A DNA stretch of 64,000 nt from positions 15,471,660 through 15,535,659 of the forward strand of contig CM041089.1 of NCBI GenBank assembly GCA_023079485.1, read 5' to 3'. This DNA comes from Archilochus colubris (lineage: Eukaryota > Chordata > Aves > Apodiformes > Trochilidae). The notes under the pieces are model-generated. The model did no database searches and was not told where the DNA came from. It worked only from the letters and a program-made list of their open reading frames with translations. Numbering within the stretch: position 1 is the stretch's first letter; each line of letters begins with the position of its first letter. A program made the position numbers and the translations under genes. Below are positions 1-13,800 of this stretch, one piece after another.

Positions 1-1739
1 TATTCCAAGATCAGAAGAAACCCTATGACCATACTCTTTTATCTTCTAGACAGTGCATTACAGGTTATGTAATAGAACATACATGTTAGAAATGGGTCCT
101 ATAAAAGGTAGCTAATCCACATTCTGAAGTCCAAGAATCTCTATTTAAGAACTATTCTAGTGGTTTGGTTGTGGTCCTGGGCAAGTGGCCCTGCTTGAGC
201 ATGGATGTTGGACAAGGTGACCTCATGGGGTCCCTCCCAACCTCAGCCTCTGCTGTGAAGATGTGAACTCCATGCTAATCACTGTCTCCTCTGATATAAT
301 GTCCTTGTATTGAGTTCCCCACTATTTAGTCTGATATCACAGCAGCAGTAGAGTATTCTGAGCTTTTAGTTGTTTTGGGATTTTTATTCCTGTCCTTCTC
401 CAACTTAATGTTACCAGAGATGGACATTGGTTAAGCCTCTGCTTTGATTTGATGCCTTTTGTGCATTATCTTTGTATAATGTACTTTTCCAGTGTCAATG
501 GGACATTACACATGAATGGAGTTAAAGAAGTCAGTATTTGCATTTCTGGGTTAGGACTAGGAATTTTGAATTCATATAAATAATCTTTTATTTATATTTT
601 GATTTATTAAAAGGTAGGAAAATAGAATAGAAAAGATTGTAGTTTTCTGATGGTTAAAAACCTGATACTTGGCAAGAGTGTTATTCCTTTCAACTGAAAA
701 AAAAAAGGGGAAAAAAAAAGAAAAAAGAAACCAAGAAGTTTGATAACTCTGTGAGAGAACTGAGTGAGATGACTGCCCAGGTATCTCAGATATGTGTTAT
801 GGCATGAGGGGACCAGGCTGATTTTATGGTCCCAGTATGAACACCTAGAGGATGATCTTTAAGAGCCTGAGGGATCCAGGAGGGGCTGAGCAGAGAGGGA
901 TCAGTTTTCCCTGCATACTCCATAAGGATGATGGGAAGCCCAACCCTCTTCTGCTCCCTTCTTCTTGAAGTGGCTCCTGTTTTGCCATGAACTCTCCATG
1001 TGCTCTGTAGGATCTGAGTTCATCCAATTCCTGGGAAGAGCCAGGGGCCTCTCTTCTCACCTGACCCTGCTGCCAGAGACCCTTGGACACTGAGATTTCC
1101 TATCATCAAGATTGGGTTTTGTAGATGTTTGATCCTCATCCCATATGTTACTGTCCCTTCTTTGTTCCAGTTCTCATTTCCAACTTTTCAGTCTCTCTTC
1201 CTTATTCCCCTTTTATCTTCCCTTGGGAATGTGGAGGGGGGGGGGTAATTGAGAGCAACTTTTTCTCTGGTTTTTGGTTCACCCTGACTTCTAAACCAAG
1301 AGGCTGTGTTAATTTGTGCCTAACAAATGTGTACCTAGAAAATTCTGTTAGATATTTGTGTCAGGTACACTGTGTTCTGTGTACCTCACAAATTATGCCA
1401 GCATAAGCAACTTCAGTTAATTCTTAAACAACTACCTGTGATTTGTGAGAGAATTGCCATGGTGTAGCTCTTGGAAGAATCTGAATCAAACTGAAGCAGG
1501 GTGACATTGTCAGACATGACCAAAGGTGGCTGAGAGGTAGAGAGGGATATAATTTTATGTGCCACTTTTGAAGGGAAACATTTTAAATGACATTTCTTGT
1601 AAACTGTGAGATTTGAAGGAAATAGCAGTGGCTTAGTCTTAAGAAAAAGGAAGCAAGTCTTGAGTTCCTTCATCCATTCAAATAGAGCTTGAATTGTTTC
1701 TTTTAAAAGGGATCTTGGAACCACATTGTCTCATCTCAG
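1..1739. other. LRRC56 upstream or intron sequence
   Basis: No coding exon of LRRC56 or another gene could be supported here. The leucine-rich-repeat segment that should precede the exon at 1740 was not found. A purine-rich A/G tract occurs around 690-732 and a G homopolymer around 1235-1244. The short open frames show no family resemblance. Confidence 0.5.
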
Positions 1740-1806
1740 TGTCCTGTGGATGGCTCACTGTGGGCTCTCAGATTTAGATGGGATCTCTTCCTGCAGCTCT
1801 CTCAAG
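1740..1806 (+). CDS. LRRC56: LRRC56 exon: LRR segment
   Basis: The exon follows CTCAG and ends before GTAAGT. It starts with the last base of a split codon and encodes [16 protein letters not shown] and a few more residues, ending LK. This is a leucine-rich repeat that aligns with human LRRC56. It ends in phase 0, matching the next exon. Confidence 0.85.
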
Positions 1807-4800
1807 GTAAGTGTAGATATCATCTCTTTGCCAAATTACACTTAAAACTGTCTTCAGCTGATACTCATCTCTTTACTTGTGGTCAATGTTTTCTTGTCAC
1901 CCATTATTATTCTGAAGGACTTTGGATGGAGGCTTTGAATTGAATGTTTTAAAAGATTAAAAGATGCTAGAGTATGTTTTTTTAAATGAAGTGTAGCTGA
2001 TCCTGAAGATGCCTGATGCAGTGCTATGTAATATTTCTGATATTGCAAAGTATTTGGCAAATTTGAGTCTTACTTGTGCAAGCCTGTGCTTTACATATTT
2101 ATTCTGTTTACTTCTGCTGAGGAACTCTACATAGGCCACAACAATATCTCTGACCTGAGCCAGCTGATCTTGTTGGATTACCTGGAGGTTTTGGACCTGG
2201 AAGGGAACAATATTGAGGACATCAACCAGATGCAGTACCTGGGACTTTGTTCCAAGCTGAGACGCTTGACAGTGGAGGGCAACCTCATCTGTCTGAAGCC
2301 AACTGCAGAATCTGCAGAGGTGAGGCCCTGTTTTGTACACACTGTGTTGACTTTTGGCAGTGCTCTTTTAGATTGAGTTGGAAATGAGAAATGTTTCTCC
2401 ATCTTCCTATTCTATCATTCTAAGCTATGACATGAGATGCATTTCCCATCTTTTATTTCTGTTGATTTTGTCCTCTCATGGCTACTGTTTCCAGGATGAG
2501 CACAAATAAAATACAAGGAGTGCTAGTAAAGACTCAGACGTGTTTCCTAGCAATGTGCTCCTTCTTACCTGTGAGGTTGGGATTAAACTAGGAATCAGAT
2601 GTTCTAATCCCTATAGAAGGAGTCTTCTCCCAGCTTGCAGTGCAAACAGCCATCCCAAAGGAGACTGCCTCAGCTGTGTGGATCCCTCCAGCCTAGAGGG
2701 GTCTTGCAGAGGGTTAAAAAGCAGCCCAGATTTTTCTCATGAAATGTGCCAGTTGCAGTGTCTCAATTAGCTCTCTGTCTTTGCCTTTTTACATTTCTTT
2801 TGGGGGCTCTGCAGTCCAACAGCAAGTATTCCAGGACCACCCCTCTCTGAAGCTGAAGCCTCAGAAAAACAGTGCTTGAGATAACTAGGAAAATAGGTAG
2901 GAACTGCTTGTTGTCCTTTCCTCTGAAAGGTTTAAAATGGAATTATCAAAAAGACCTTCAGCAAAAGCTGAAGATACAAAATACACAATTTATCATTTAT
3001 GTACTGCAATGATAAAATAATTTCTGTAGAGGTATTTGATGTTGAGGGCATGAGGTGTTATGTGTCACAAAGATGGAAACACAGCAATACATGATCTGTT
3101 TTGGAGTTTTAAGGTACTCAGCAAGAAAATGGAGAACTAATTCTACATTAACAGTCTCAGAGTTGTGTTACTCTCTTTCACTTTCCCTTGCTTCAAAAAA
3201 GAAAAAGCATTGTTGGGATATAAAACCAAGCAAATTGGGAGGTACTGAAAAGGTAACTGGAAGAAAATGAGAGTTAAAAGAACTTGTTCAAATAAGAGTG
3301 TTCCTCATTCTGGGTACATGGTGTATAGTGCCAACCATGGTGACAGTTCCTGGCCTACACTGTCATGCAGGTGTTGGGGAAGGTCACAGCCCTGTGCATG
3401 CACACCGTGATGCAGTGCACAGCACTCCCTAAGGGTGGCACAGTGTTTATACTTGAAAACTCATATACTATCACTGAAACTCAGTCATGGCTGTGTCTTC
3501 CATACAGGTAGTTGCATTCAGATGCCAGCCAGAATGGGGTGGGAAGGTCTCTGCAGTGTTTTACACTGAGCTGTAACAGAGGCAGACTGTGATTGCACTG
3601 CGGCCTCCCACCCACTCTTGCTGTTGGGAAGCTGCTCAGCCCTTGGGTGGGTACAGAGTTGGCCCTGCCCTAGACTGGCAAGGGTTTCTCCATGGGCTTT
3701 GTCCCTTTCTTGGTTTTAGCTAATGTTACTTGCATTTCTTCAGGGCATATAAAAGTCACCTGAAATATTTCTCTATTTCTATATAGAAGTATGTATATAT
3801 ATAAAAATAAAGAAATATATTCTATATATGTCTACATTTCTAAGAATAGGTGTGGGCTTGTTTTGGTATGCCCTAGACGGCCAGCTCTAATTCCTCAAGC
3901 TCCTTCTTGTAGCCTTGCTACAGCTCTGTAAAAGCCCTCCTGTTTATTTACTCTCAGTCTCCAGAACAGTCCACCTAAATTTACTGCTTTCTTCAGGCAG
4001 TGTACTTGCTCTCTGTAATTTGATTTTCAGATGACCTTATCTTCCTCTGTTATCTAAACCCAGAGCAACAACCCGATCATAATTCTGCAGCCTCTGTTGC
4101 AGTAATGTAACATGAGCATAACAAGATGCTCCTTTCCAACAGGACCTGGCTGAAAATTGGCTGTAGCCCAGGTGTATATGTGGTGCAGGGTAGCATGGTG
4201 ATTGGTTGACTTGTTTTCTAAATTAAGATAAAAAGCTTAGTTAGAGAAATTTAGTCTCTTCCTCATAAAACCCACAAACACTTGGGTTATTTGGTGTTTG
4301 CTCTGCCAGCCTTGGTGCTGCATTCTGCACAGCCTGGTCCCACTGAAAGATTTCTGTTTCTGACAACTCCATGTTGAATGAGGAATTGGCTTTCTGGGAT
4401 TTTCTAATATTGCATCCAATGTCTTAAAAAGCAGTGCACTCTTAATACTCTTAATACTTTGTTTAAGCAGAAGAGATCACTGTTTGCTGACTTGTAATTC
4501 TGAGACTTCTTAAACAAAAAAAATACTCTGATTGCAAAGCAGCACGACCTGGTCAGCCCTGTTGCTAAAGTGCCACGTGGAGCTGCCTTCCTATCACAGG
4601 AATCCACCAAAGCAGCTCAGTTCAGGTGTGCTCTGAGATCTGTTCTGGAACTGCTCAGATATGCATCTGCTCATGAATCAGTTTGTATCTCAGCTCCACT
4701 TGTGCACTGAGACCATGGGCATTGAGAACAACCAGCTTGTTTTTCCAACACAGATTTAAAAACCACAACTGCAGTCCTTTTTAGCCTTCTGTGTACCTGC

Positions 4801-7800
4801 TGCTGGCATGTGAAAATGCACTTTGGGGTAAGCCATCACTTCTAGCAGGGTATAAAGTCACACTGAGCACCTGAAGACTGCCCAAGAAAACCAGTGCAGT
4901 TCTTTTGCTATAGCTGGCTTATGAGTGTGCTGGTTTATGATCCATGGAAATGCTCTTTCTTTTTCTATCAGCAACACTCAACACATTTTCAAGTAATACC
5001 CAAGTCACCCAATTATTGATGCAGCAACCAAAGAATCACAAAGGCAGGAAGAGGCTGGCTGAATGCTGAGCATGCTTAGGCCTTGAGCATCAGTGGCCTT
5101 CTGTGCTTTTTATACTTTGTACATAATACAACAAATACAAATGATAAATCATCAGTGATTTGGTAAATCAGCGATATGATAAATAGCAAAGGAGCTTTGG
5201 GGCAGGGGGCATGTGTTTGTGCTGCTCAGGACATGTTTTACAGAGGGACCTGGACAGACTGGAGAGTTGGGATGATCCCAAGGGGATGAGGTTCAACATT
5301 CCAAGTGCTGGGTCCTGCACTTTGGCCACAACAACCCCATGGGGAGCTCCAGGCTGGGCACAGAGTGGCAGAAAGGGACCTGGGAGTCTGGATTGCCAGG
5401 AAGCTGAACAGGAGCCAGCAGTGTGCCTAGGTGGCCAAGAAGGCCAATGGCATCCTGGGCTGGCTCAGGAACAGCGTGGCTAGCAGGTCCAGGGAAGGGA
5501 TTCTGCCCCTGTGCTCAGCCCTGGTGAGGCCACAGCTTGAGTCCTGTGTCCAGTTCTGGGCCCCTCAGCTCAGGAAGGAGATTGAGGTGCTGGAGCAGGT
5601 CCAGAGAAGAGCAAGGAGGCTGTGAAGGGATCCAGCAGAATTGCTGTGAGGAAGGGCTGAGGGAGCTGGGGGTGTTGAGGCTGGAGAAGAGGAGGCTCAG
5701 GGGAGACCTCATCACTCTCCAACTCCCTGAAAGGAGGTTGGAGCCAGGGGGGGGTTGGGCTCTTTTCCCAGGCAACTCTCAGCAAGACAAGAGGGCACAA
5801 AGGGTCTTAAGTTGTGCCAGGGGAGGTTTAGGTTGGAGATGAGAAAGAATTTCTTTCTGGAGAGGGTGATCAGGCATTGGAATGGGCTGCCCAGGGAAGT
5901 AGTGGATTCTCCGTCCCTGGAGATATTTCAAAAGAGACTGGATGTGGCACTCAGTGCCATGGTCTAGCAACCGCAACGGTGGTAAAAGGGTTGGACTCGA
6001 TGATCTCTGAGGTCCCTTCCAACCCAGCCAATTCTATGATTCTATGATCCAATCAATTTGAGTAGTAATCATGTGAGGAGAAAACACACTGATATTAAAC
6101 TCTTGACTTTATTTCTATTGAATGAGATGAAGAGACTTGCCTTGTAGCAGACAGTTCAAGTGATATGGCAGTCATATAAACTGAACATTGATGTGCTGGT
6201 GGTGGAAGTCCACATTCTGTTAAATAAACTGTTCATGTGACCATTTTCTCAATTTCTTAAGGAACCAGATTATAATTACAGACTCGAAGTGAAAAAACTC
6301 ATTCCTCACTTGGAGTATTTGGATGAAATACCAGCAAGCCAGACTGCTCTCCTTCCTTCCAAAAAGATGCATGAGGGTTGGCTGACCATCAAGGAGTCCA
6401 TCAAGGAAGGTGCTTTAGCTGGAGACATTTCATGGTTAGGTATGTAAGGTTTCCTATTGGAGTTCATTTTCCAGGTTATAATGTGTGAAAAAGAAGATGC
6501 AGAGCAAGCTGCCCTCTTCAAAGCAAACATTAAATTATAGCAGAGGGCTCTAGTGCATCTTCTCCAGTTGAGAAGTGAGGAAGCTGGAATTCAGCACAGT
6601 GCAGATTTGAATGTTCTAAGATCTTCTGAGATGGACATCTGTCAGAAAACAGAGAACTTCCACAGCATCAGGCAAAGCCAGCAGTAGCTGGGAGTCTGTG
6701 CTTCACATTCCTTTTGTGTGATGAAAAGAAGCAAAGCTTGGAAAGGAATGTTTCAGCCACAGCTGTGCACATCCCTTTCTGTGGTAGTAGTCAGTCCCCT
6801 GTAGTGTGGGTGTAGCAGGATTTCCTCCTCCAATTTCATAACAGGAAAGGCAATTTTGTCACTACCCCTCAATGGCAGCAACATCCTCACAACTGAGATT
6901 GCATGGGCTCACAACAGATCTGTTCAGATTTCTCTGTCTCTGTGATTTATGTCCATTACATTAATGAATAGAAACCAAATGGTTTGAAAAATATCTTTTG
7001 TCCCCTTGCCTGTAGCCTTGGTTATAGTTCAGATGTCCATGCCCTTACCTGTCATGGTACATGCACTTTACCACATACCATGAAATACTGCAAAGTATTT
7101 CCTATAATTGCTCCTGTTGCTTCTTCCATCAGCATGGGCAAGGCACTTGATTTCCCAGCCCTGTAGTTGTGGTTTGCCTGCCAACTGTACTCCATTAAAA
7201 TTCTAATGTGTTTTGGAAGAAGTACATATGTTTGTCATTTATTTTATCTCTGTGGGTCCAAATCAGGAGTTGTAATAGTAGTTATGGTAGGGAGAAAATT
7301 CACTCAAATCTTATCCCTCGTTGATGCTGCTTTGGCGGTATCAGCTATGGTTCTGAAAACCAAATAACAAACTGGGATGACAGAAACAATAAGGACAGAA
7401 TACAAAATGTTCTGGTGTAACCAGACCTACGTTCTTCCTTTCAGTGTTAAAATGATGAGCTCAGATGGTCAGGTTCAGACATTCTCATATTTTTTCTATC
7501 CTATAGCAATATTGGCTTGGGTACTTCTCACACACCATGAAATCATGGGTTTGCATTTACAGCTGTCACCAGGATATTTTAAAAGTCCCTAACACTAACT
7601 CCTAAAGGAATGCCCATACTATTGCAGAGCTGATTGCTCCACTGTGGAGCTGCTCAATACTCAGCACACACTGTTCATCTAGGTACTGAAATGAAAGTTG
7701 CTGTGCTGTGGATTGCTGGCTGCACATGCTGCTTGTACAGTGGTCTGTATGCCTTTGCTAGCTTTTGTGTAATCCACTCATCCCTGTAGTGTCATGAACA

Positions 7801-10800
7801 TTTTGTTTTTCACCTTTCTCTCTGTGGTAGAGAAGTATCTGTCACTGAGTCAGTACTGGAAAAATCTAACACTGCCATTGCCAAATTTCTGTAGCTCCTG
7901 GTACATGGTTTGCCCTGGTTAATAGCTCTGGTAAGGTGGCTGCCCCCATCTCTGTTTAGCCTGGACATTTAAAGCAGTATATTTTTACCTTGGAGCTTGG
8001 ACTGTCCCTCAGGCAGGTGGGCAGCAAATGAGAGTCATGAAATAGCAGAGTCCTGGACACATCCAGGCTCATCTGCAAGGCAAGTGGTGAGCACAGAGTG
8101 TTTCCTGACCTCATCTGCAATCAGCAGCCTGGCTCTGGTGCCCAGGAGCAGGAGGAAGGTGGGAAGGGACTTAGAGTCAGCGGGGAATCCCCAGGTCATG
8201 GAGTCTGCAGAGGATGGCTAGGAGTGACTGCAGCACCAGGAACCCCACTGGCATGGAACCCCAGCATCTTTCTTGTAGCTGCAATGACAGATTTTTCTGT
8301 CCCCTGCAGCTCCAAGTGTGCAGCAGCAGTCACTGAGTTGGCAGTATGTGGTGATGGTTTGGTGTGGAGCCTTGTATGATGGTGATGACACCAGTGAAAC
8401 ATTGCTCTTAGATCCATAGCTTGGGGCAGTAGCAAGGCAGTCTGGATGAGGGCCAACACCCTGACAACTTCCAGACCTGGAACTGCACAGTGGTCTGCAA
8501 ATGCAGGGAGATACAGCAATGCCTGCCTGTTGTACAGTGACTTTCCTCTTCCAGATCCCACTGTTCCTGATGAACTGGTTCCAGAGGATGACTCCAGTTA
8601 TTTGACACATGGTAATATATGTTTTTTAATCCTGTTATTTCCCACACATCCACCTCCTTCTGAGTATTATTATCATTGCTGGTGATAACTATAATCCATC
8701 CTGGCTGCTGCTACCTCAAGTTCAGCATATGGTTCTGTCCCAGACTCACCATCTCTACTGTGGGCTTTCCTTTATTTCCCTTGCAGCAGAAGGTGTAAGG
8801 TCATCTGGTCTTGCCCTTCCTCAGCCCATCACCCCCCTGTGTTCTGCATTTCTGTGTCTCCTGACAGCCCTGTACTGAAGTGGTCCTCTCTTGCTGAAGT
8901 TGCCTTTCACACCTTACCAAAACCTGATCTGAGCAGTTATTTAAGTTACACACCAGCCTAGCTGAGGTTCACTTACATCACATCTGTACATGCCTTGTTC
9001 AGTTCTCCAGAAAGCAGAGGTGATGCCCATCACTCCCTGTTGGATAATGTGCTCAAACTGTGAGTACTGCAGCAGCATCACTGCTGAGAGTGAGCACTTT
9101 CTTTTGGGTTTCTAGGGGGTGGGCCACTCAGCAAGAGGAGTCAGTTCCTACACATCACATACCTTAACTCTGCATCTTGTGCCCAGGCCCCTGGCAGTGC
9201 TGCCAAGTTAGCAGCTCCTGGGGACAGCTTGATGGAAAGGGAGTTCACTTCTGGTGCAATATTTGGCACTGCCCAACACGTCCTTCCCTGGCTCCTGGAA
9301 AGACCTCGGTGATGGAGATTAGATAGGAAGATGGGTGTTTGTTTTTCCAGCATTGTGGGCTGCTTCTCTGGAATGCAATTCCCCCTCAGGCCGTTGGGGC
9401 AGGCAGGGTGCAGGTTGATGAAGCAGAGGAAGCAATGCAGTGTCAGCAGCTGAGTTCAGATGCAGAAAAGTACAGGAAAACTGGAGTACAGCTTGCCAGG
9501 GAATGAGACTATAATTTCACATGTACTTTAGGTAGCTGGCACTAGTGACAGAGACAGTTTCATCCAATGTTCTCTGCTTCTTCCTGCCCTTTGCTGCCTT
9601 GTCTCCTGTTCTGAGAGGAGCATCTGCATAGCTATAGCTGCATGGGGAGCCTGGCTCTGCTTGAAAGCCAGCTGAAAAATAACCCAGCAAAAAAAAAAAA
9701 ACCCACAAAGAAGTGTATTTAGTTTTAATCTGGATCTGTTCCCTGGTCTGCCCCTCCATGTGGCCACACAAATGTCTGCACCAGCACAGTGGAGGAGGCA
9801 GGACAGGAGCAGGAGACAAATTCTGGTAGAAACAGAGCAGTTGCCTCTTAGCAGCAGTGTCAGGCTGTGCCTGAGGACACTGTGAACCTGTGCCATGAAA
9901 TATTAAATCCTCCTGTCTGTAAGAAATTATGTTGACTGATTTCAAAGACAGCACCATTTGCTAAACACTGGAGTAAAATGATTTATTTTTTTCCTTTTTC
10001 CTTAGGACTCAGTCAAGTTATATGTGGGAACCCCACCAAGGCCCTTTGTGCAAGGAGGCAAAAGCTAGGTGTATGTTTTCCTTGTGTACCTCATATTCCT
10101 GCCTGGTGTCCCCCATAAATCCTGAGAGAAACTGAACTCCCACAGGGTTTGTGGCATCCCCCATCTTCTTTAGCCCAAAAGGCCCACAGAATGCAGTTGA
10201 CTTTGAGAAGGAGAGAGGGTCCCTGGCCCTGATGTTACAAAGGTGCCTATGTACTTGCATCAATTGACCACCAGCTGTAAAGGAACAAGTGACAATCATG
10301 TATCAACTTCTGGCATCACATTTCCCTCTGTCCTGGCAGAGCAAAGCATAAAGCAGGATGGCAAAATTTGATGGTATTTCTACAACAGTTGTAAGTGAAA
10401 AACCTTTCTTTTTCAGCAGTGTTTTTTTGTTTAGTTGATTGGTTGGTTGGTTTTTAATGTTGGTGTAAATAGCCAGATAGCTGATGCTGCAAGGTTGCTC
10501 CTAAGCAAACCCAAAGCCAAAGTTTATTCCTCTTAGCAGTGGGGTGGTACCTCAGCCTGGTGGTGACCAGTGTATTAGTGAGGTGATTACACAAGTGTGT
10601 AAAGGGGTGCAGTCTGACTACTCCTGGTTAGCTTCTGTGGGCTCTGGAGTTGCACATGGCATTGGATGCTTGTGCAGGTGTTCAAATTGGCTGCACTAAA
10701 TCAGGGAAAGTGCATGCACAGGACACCTGCATCACTGGGCTGCTGGCAGCCTCACTTAATGCTGCCAACACATGTTAAAGAACTCCTGGAAAAAAGGTGT

Positions 10801-13800
10801 CCCTCCCTTGTCTCTGGTGCTATCACCTGAGCACTGGAAGCTTTTCTGAACCCAGTTTGAACATTTGGGTGAATTCTGTGTGTTATAAACTAGGATGTGG
10901 AAGGGGCCTGCAGTGATATGTTGGATGATGCAGATTCTGTCTTAATGTGCTTACTGGCATAGATGCAATAGGTTTATACACCAGCAAGTTATAAATGAAC
11001 ATTTTTGTTACTGCCACCCTGTCTTGCTCAAGCTGTAACACTGCACACAACTGGGGTGTGGGCCTTCTTAAAACTGAAGAGCAAGAAGGTGGTTAAAGGT
11101 GGCCTGAAAACTCAGAATTAACTGCAGACTTGGATGCCTTCTAAAATCCATACTCTAGAAACAGCTGGGAAGAGCTTCTGAGGTTATCCAGGTAACTTCT
11201 GTCATTTTTGCAGCCACCTGCAGTGAGGCCTTTGAAACTCTGTGGTCTGAGGACAGAAAACCTTTATGGCTGTGGAGGAGGAAGAGGAGAAGATCTGCAC
11301 CAGGAAGATCCATTCTCCAAACTGAGCATGCAGAGAAAGCAGCAGAAGTGGTGAGGCCATGGGAGAAATCTTGTGGTGCAGTAAAACAGACATTTATTTT
11401 CTGCTGTAACAGTAAAATAAATTCTTTGGCCACCTGATGGTGGTTTCCAGGAATTGTCTTGGCCTCCTGCCTTCAGTCAGTCCTGTTCCCTCTATCCCTG
11501 GTAGACCATCCGTGGGATGGGCAAGGTAGAAATAACCAGGGGAAGCTCTAACCTCTCTCTGGAGGGGCTGAAGACCTTTCAGGCAGTGTGGGCTTGCTTA
11601 GCAAGAGCAAGGAAATTATTTTTCAGAACTGGTAAGACATTCTTGCCCTGACAGTGAAAGAAGTGAAAGTGGATGAGTTTTTCTGGAAGCATCACATTGG
11701 TCTAACCAGATGAAAGTCTGAAAGGAAAATATCATAATACTGAGATTCCCCCATCTCAAAGGCACATGATCATTTTTTTGGAAGTAAAAATGGCTTTATT
11801 TCTGAGAGGTTACTTGACTTATATAGTGTCTTGTATAGTGACACAATACTTGACTTATATAGTGTCTTAAATCTCCCCATTTCACTCGATTAACTTTAGG
11901 ACCCTTTGAGATAATCAGACACAGGCAACTTAGATGGCTGATGCATTTAAAATGTTTTTCCATATCTCCAGGAAAGTAGGAAATCAACAATGAGTGAGTA
12001 AATCCACTGTATGGGTGTTTGCCTGTGTAGCCATGCCAAATTGCACTTGACTAGCTCCATTTTCACAGCTCAGAGGCTAACTGAAGGTGTGATACTTGAT
12101 GGTGTCCAGGTGCCTGCAAACATCCCAGCAAGAAAAAGCTGCCCAAGCACTGAAAGTGCCTCTTGTTGGTGAGGAAGAGAGTGAAGAATGCAGCCTGCCT
12201 GGCAGCTGTGAAGATGAGTTGAGAGAGACCTGTGAGAAGGACCTCATTGAAAGGATTTCTCTTGAGTCTTCTGGCCACTCCTGTCTCTCCCAGTCTTCCT
12301 CAGGTACTGGACCTGAACCTCTGATTAAGGATTAACATCAGATACTGATGTGCTACCAACCACTCAGTAGATAGGGATGTCAGTAACTGCAGTGTTTTAT
12401 GAGATATGGATGAGAGCAGCTGCCCAAATGCAACAGCTCTAGAGCAGCAATACTGAAATATCATTGCAGACCCAGACCCCAAGTCATCCAGTCCAGTTTT
12501 TAAGCAGGAAATGGTGGCCAGCCATGTTTACTATCAGTTGATACGTTTCAGGATGGAATTCTAGAATTAAGAGCATCAAAGCTTATCTTTTACCAGCTTA
12601 GCATCAAGTCTAGAGGAAGAATGCACCTCTGTCTTTTACCTTGTGCCATTAATTTCTGGCAGTGCCAGGTGAGTCTAAAATACTGTTGTTACAACTGAGC
12701 TGTATTTTAGCCCAGTTTACATTGGTGGAAATAATGGCTGAGTTAATGAATAAGGTTAATTAGAAATTCTGGATAGATACACAACCAAATGAATGCATTC
12801 AGTAAAGAATCTTAAAATTAAACACACTCTTCTTCACAGGAACAGAGCCAAAGACCTCTCTGGAATTACCTTTTCATGAATGAAAGCAAATTTCCTGCCC
12901 TTCACTACTTGTTGAACATCATAATTAAGACTAGAAACATTAATAATGGTTATTCCAAATACTTATCAAATAGAGAAGCTTACAGAAGCACAATTTGTTC
13001 TGTTTCTGTCTGTAATAATAACTTTTTTTTGGGCCATTAAGTATGAGCATTTGAGGTTTTGCTTCATGTTTCTTTCAAGGCCAAAAATGGATTATTAAAA
13101 TCTGGAAATTATTTTGAAAAAACAGAAGTATCCTTAAAGAAGTATCCCTGTGTAATAGTAATATAAACATTATCTCAATCAGAACAGAAACTTTTTTTGA
13201 CAAATCTAAAGGAATAGCCTGTTGGCCAGTGACCACAGAAGTCTTCAGTTAGGATCTCATGCTCTATTTAGATTTAGTCTAATATTTTCTAGATTTAATG
13301 ATTTCTTTAGATTGGAAATTATTTACTGTTATTTCATCATGGCTTTATATTGGGTAGACAATGTCCCAAACATCTCATGGCATAGCAGTGTCATTCCCTG
13401 TAGGACTATAAAGGTGAATGGTTGGGCACAGATCTGCCCATCTCGTAACCAAAACCACAAATTGGTTTCCAAGTCCATTGAGTGGTTTGAAATCTAAAGA
13501 TACCTAAATGTGGGGTGAGATGACCTGGATCCCAGGTCACAAGCAGCTGGCAATAAGAACCAAGATCCAGATAATCACAAATAGCACCCTTTGTGTCACT
13601 AATGGATGTGTCTGTGTTTTGTAGAGCAAATACCTGATAAAAAAAAAATCTACAACTGATAGACTGTATTCATCAAGGGAGTTAAAAATACACTTGACCT
13701 CTGTGACTTGAGACTGTGTCAGGATTTGGAGTGGTATTTAAATGCCTCAGCACTTCAGAAGTGTGTCCTACCCAGTGTGATGTTCTCACAGAACTTGGTG

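Noticed and set aside
485..545. Possible upstream LRRC56 LRR exon (residues NGTLHMNG)
   Set aside because: Only a few residues resemble the human segment, and no donor or frame fits the exon at 1740.
9115..9300. Open frame after TTTCTAG considered as an LRRC56 exon
   Set aside because: The exons at 8555 and 10006 join directly in phase and reproduce the conserved THG-xxQVxCGNP order; the extra segment has no counterpart in the family.
11214..11223. Upstream acceptor for the LRRC56 exon at 11224
   Set aside because: Using it shifts the phase so the following exon at 12110 no longer reads in frame.
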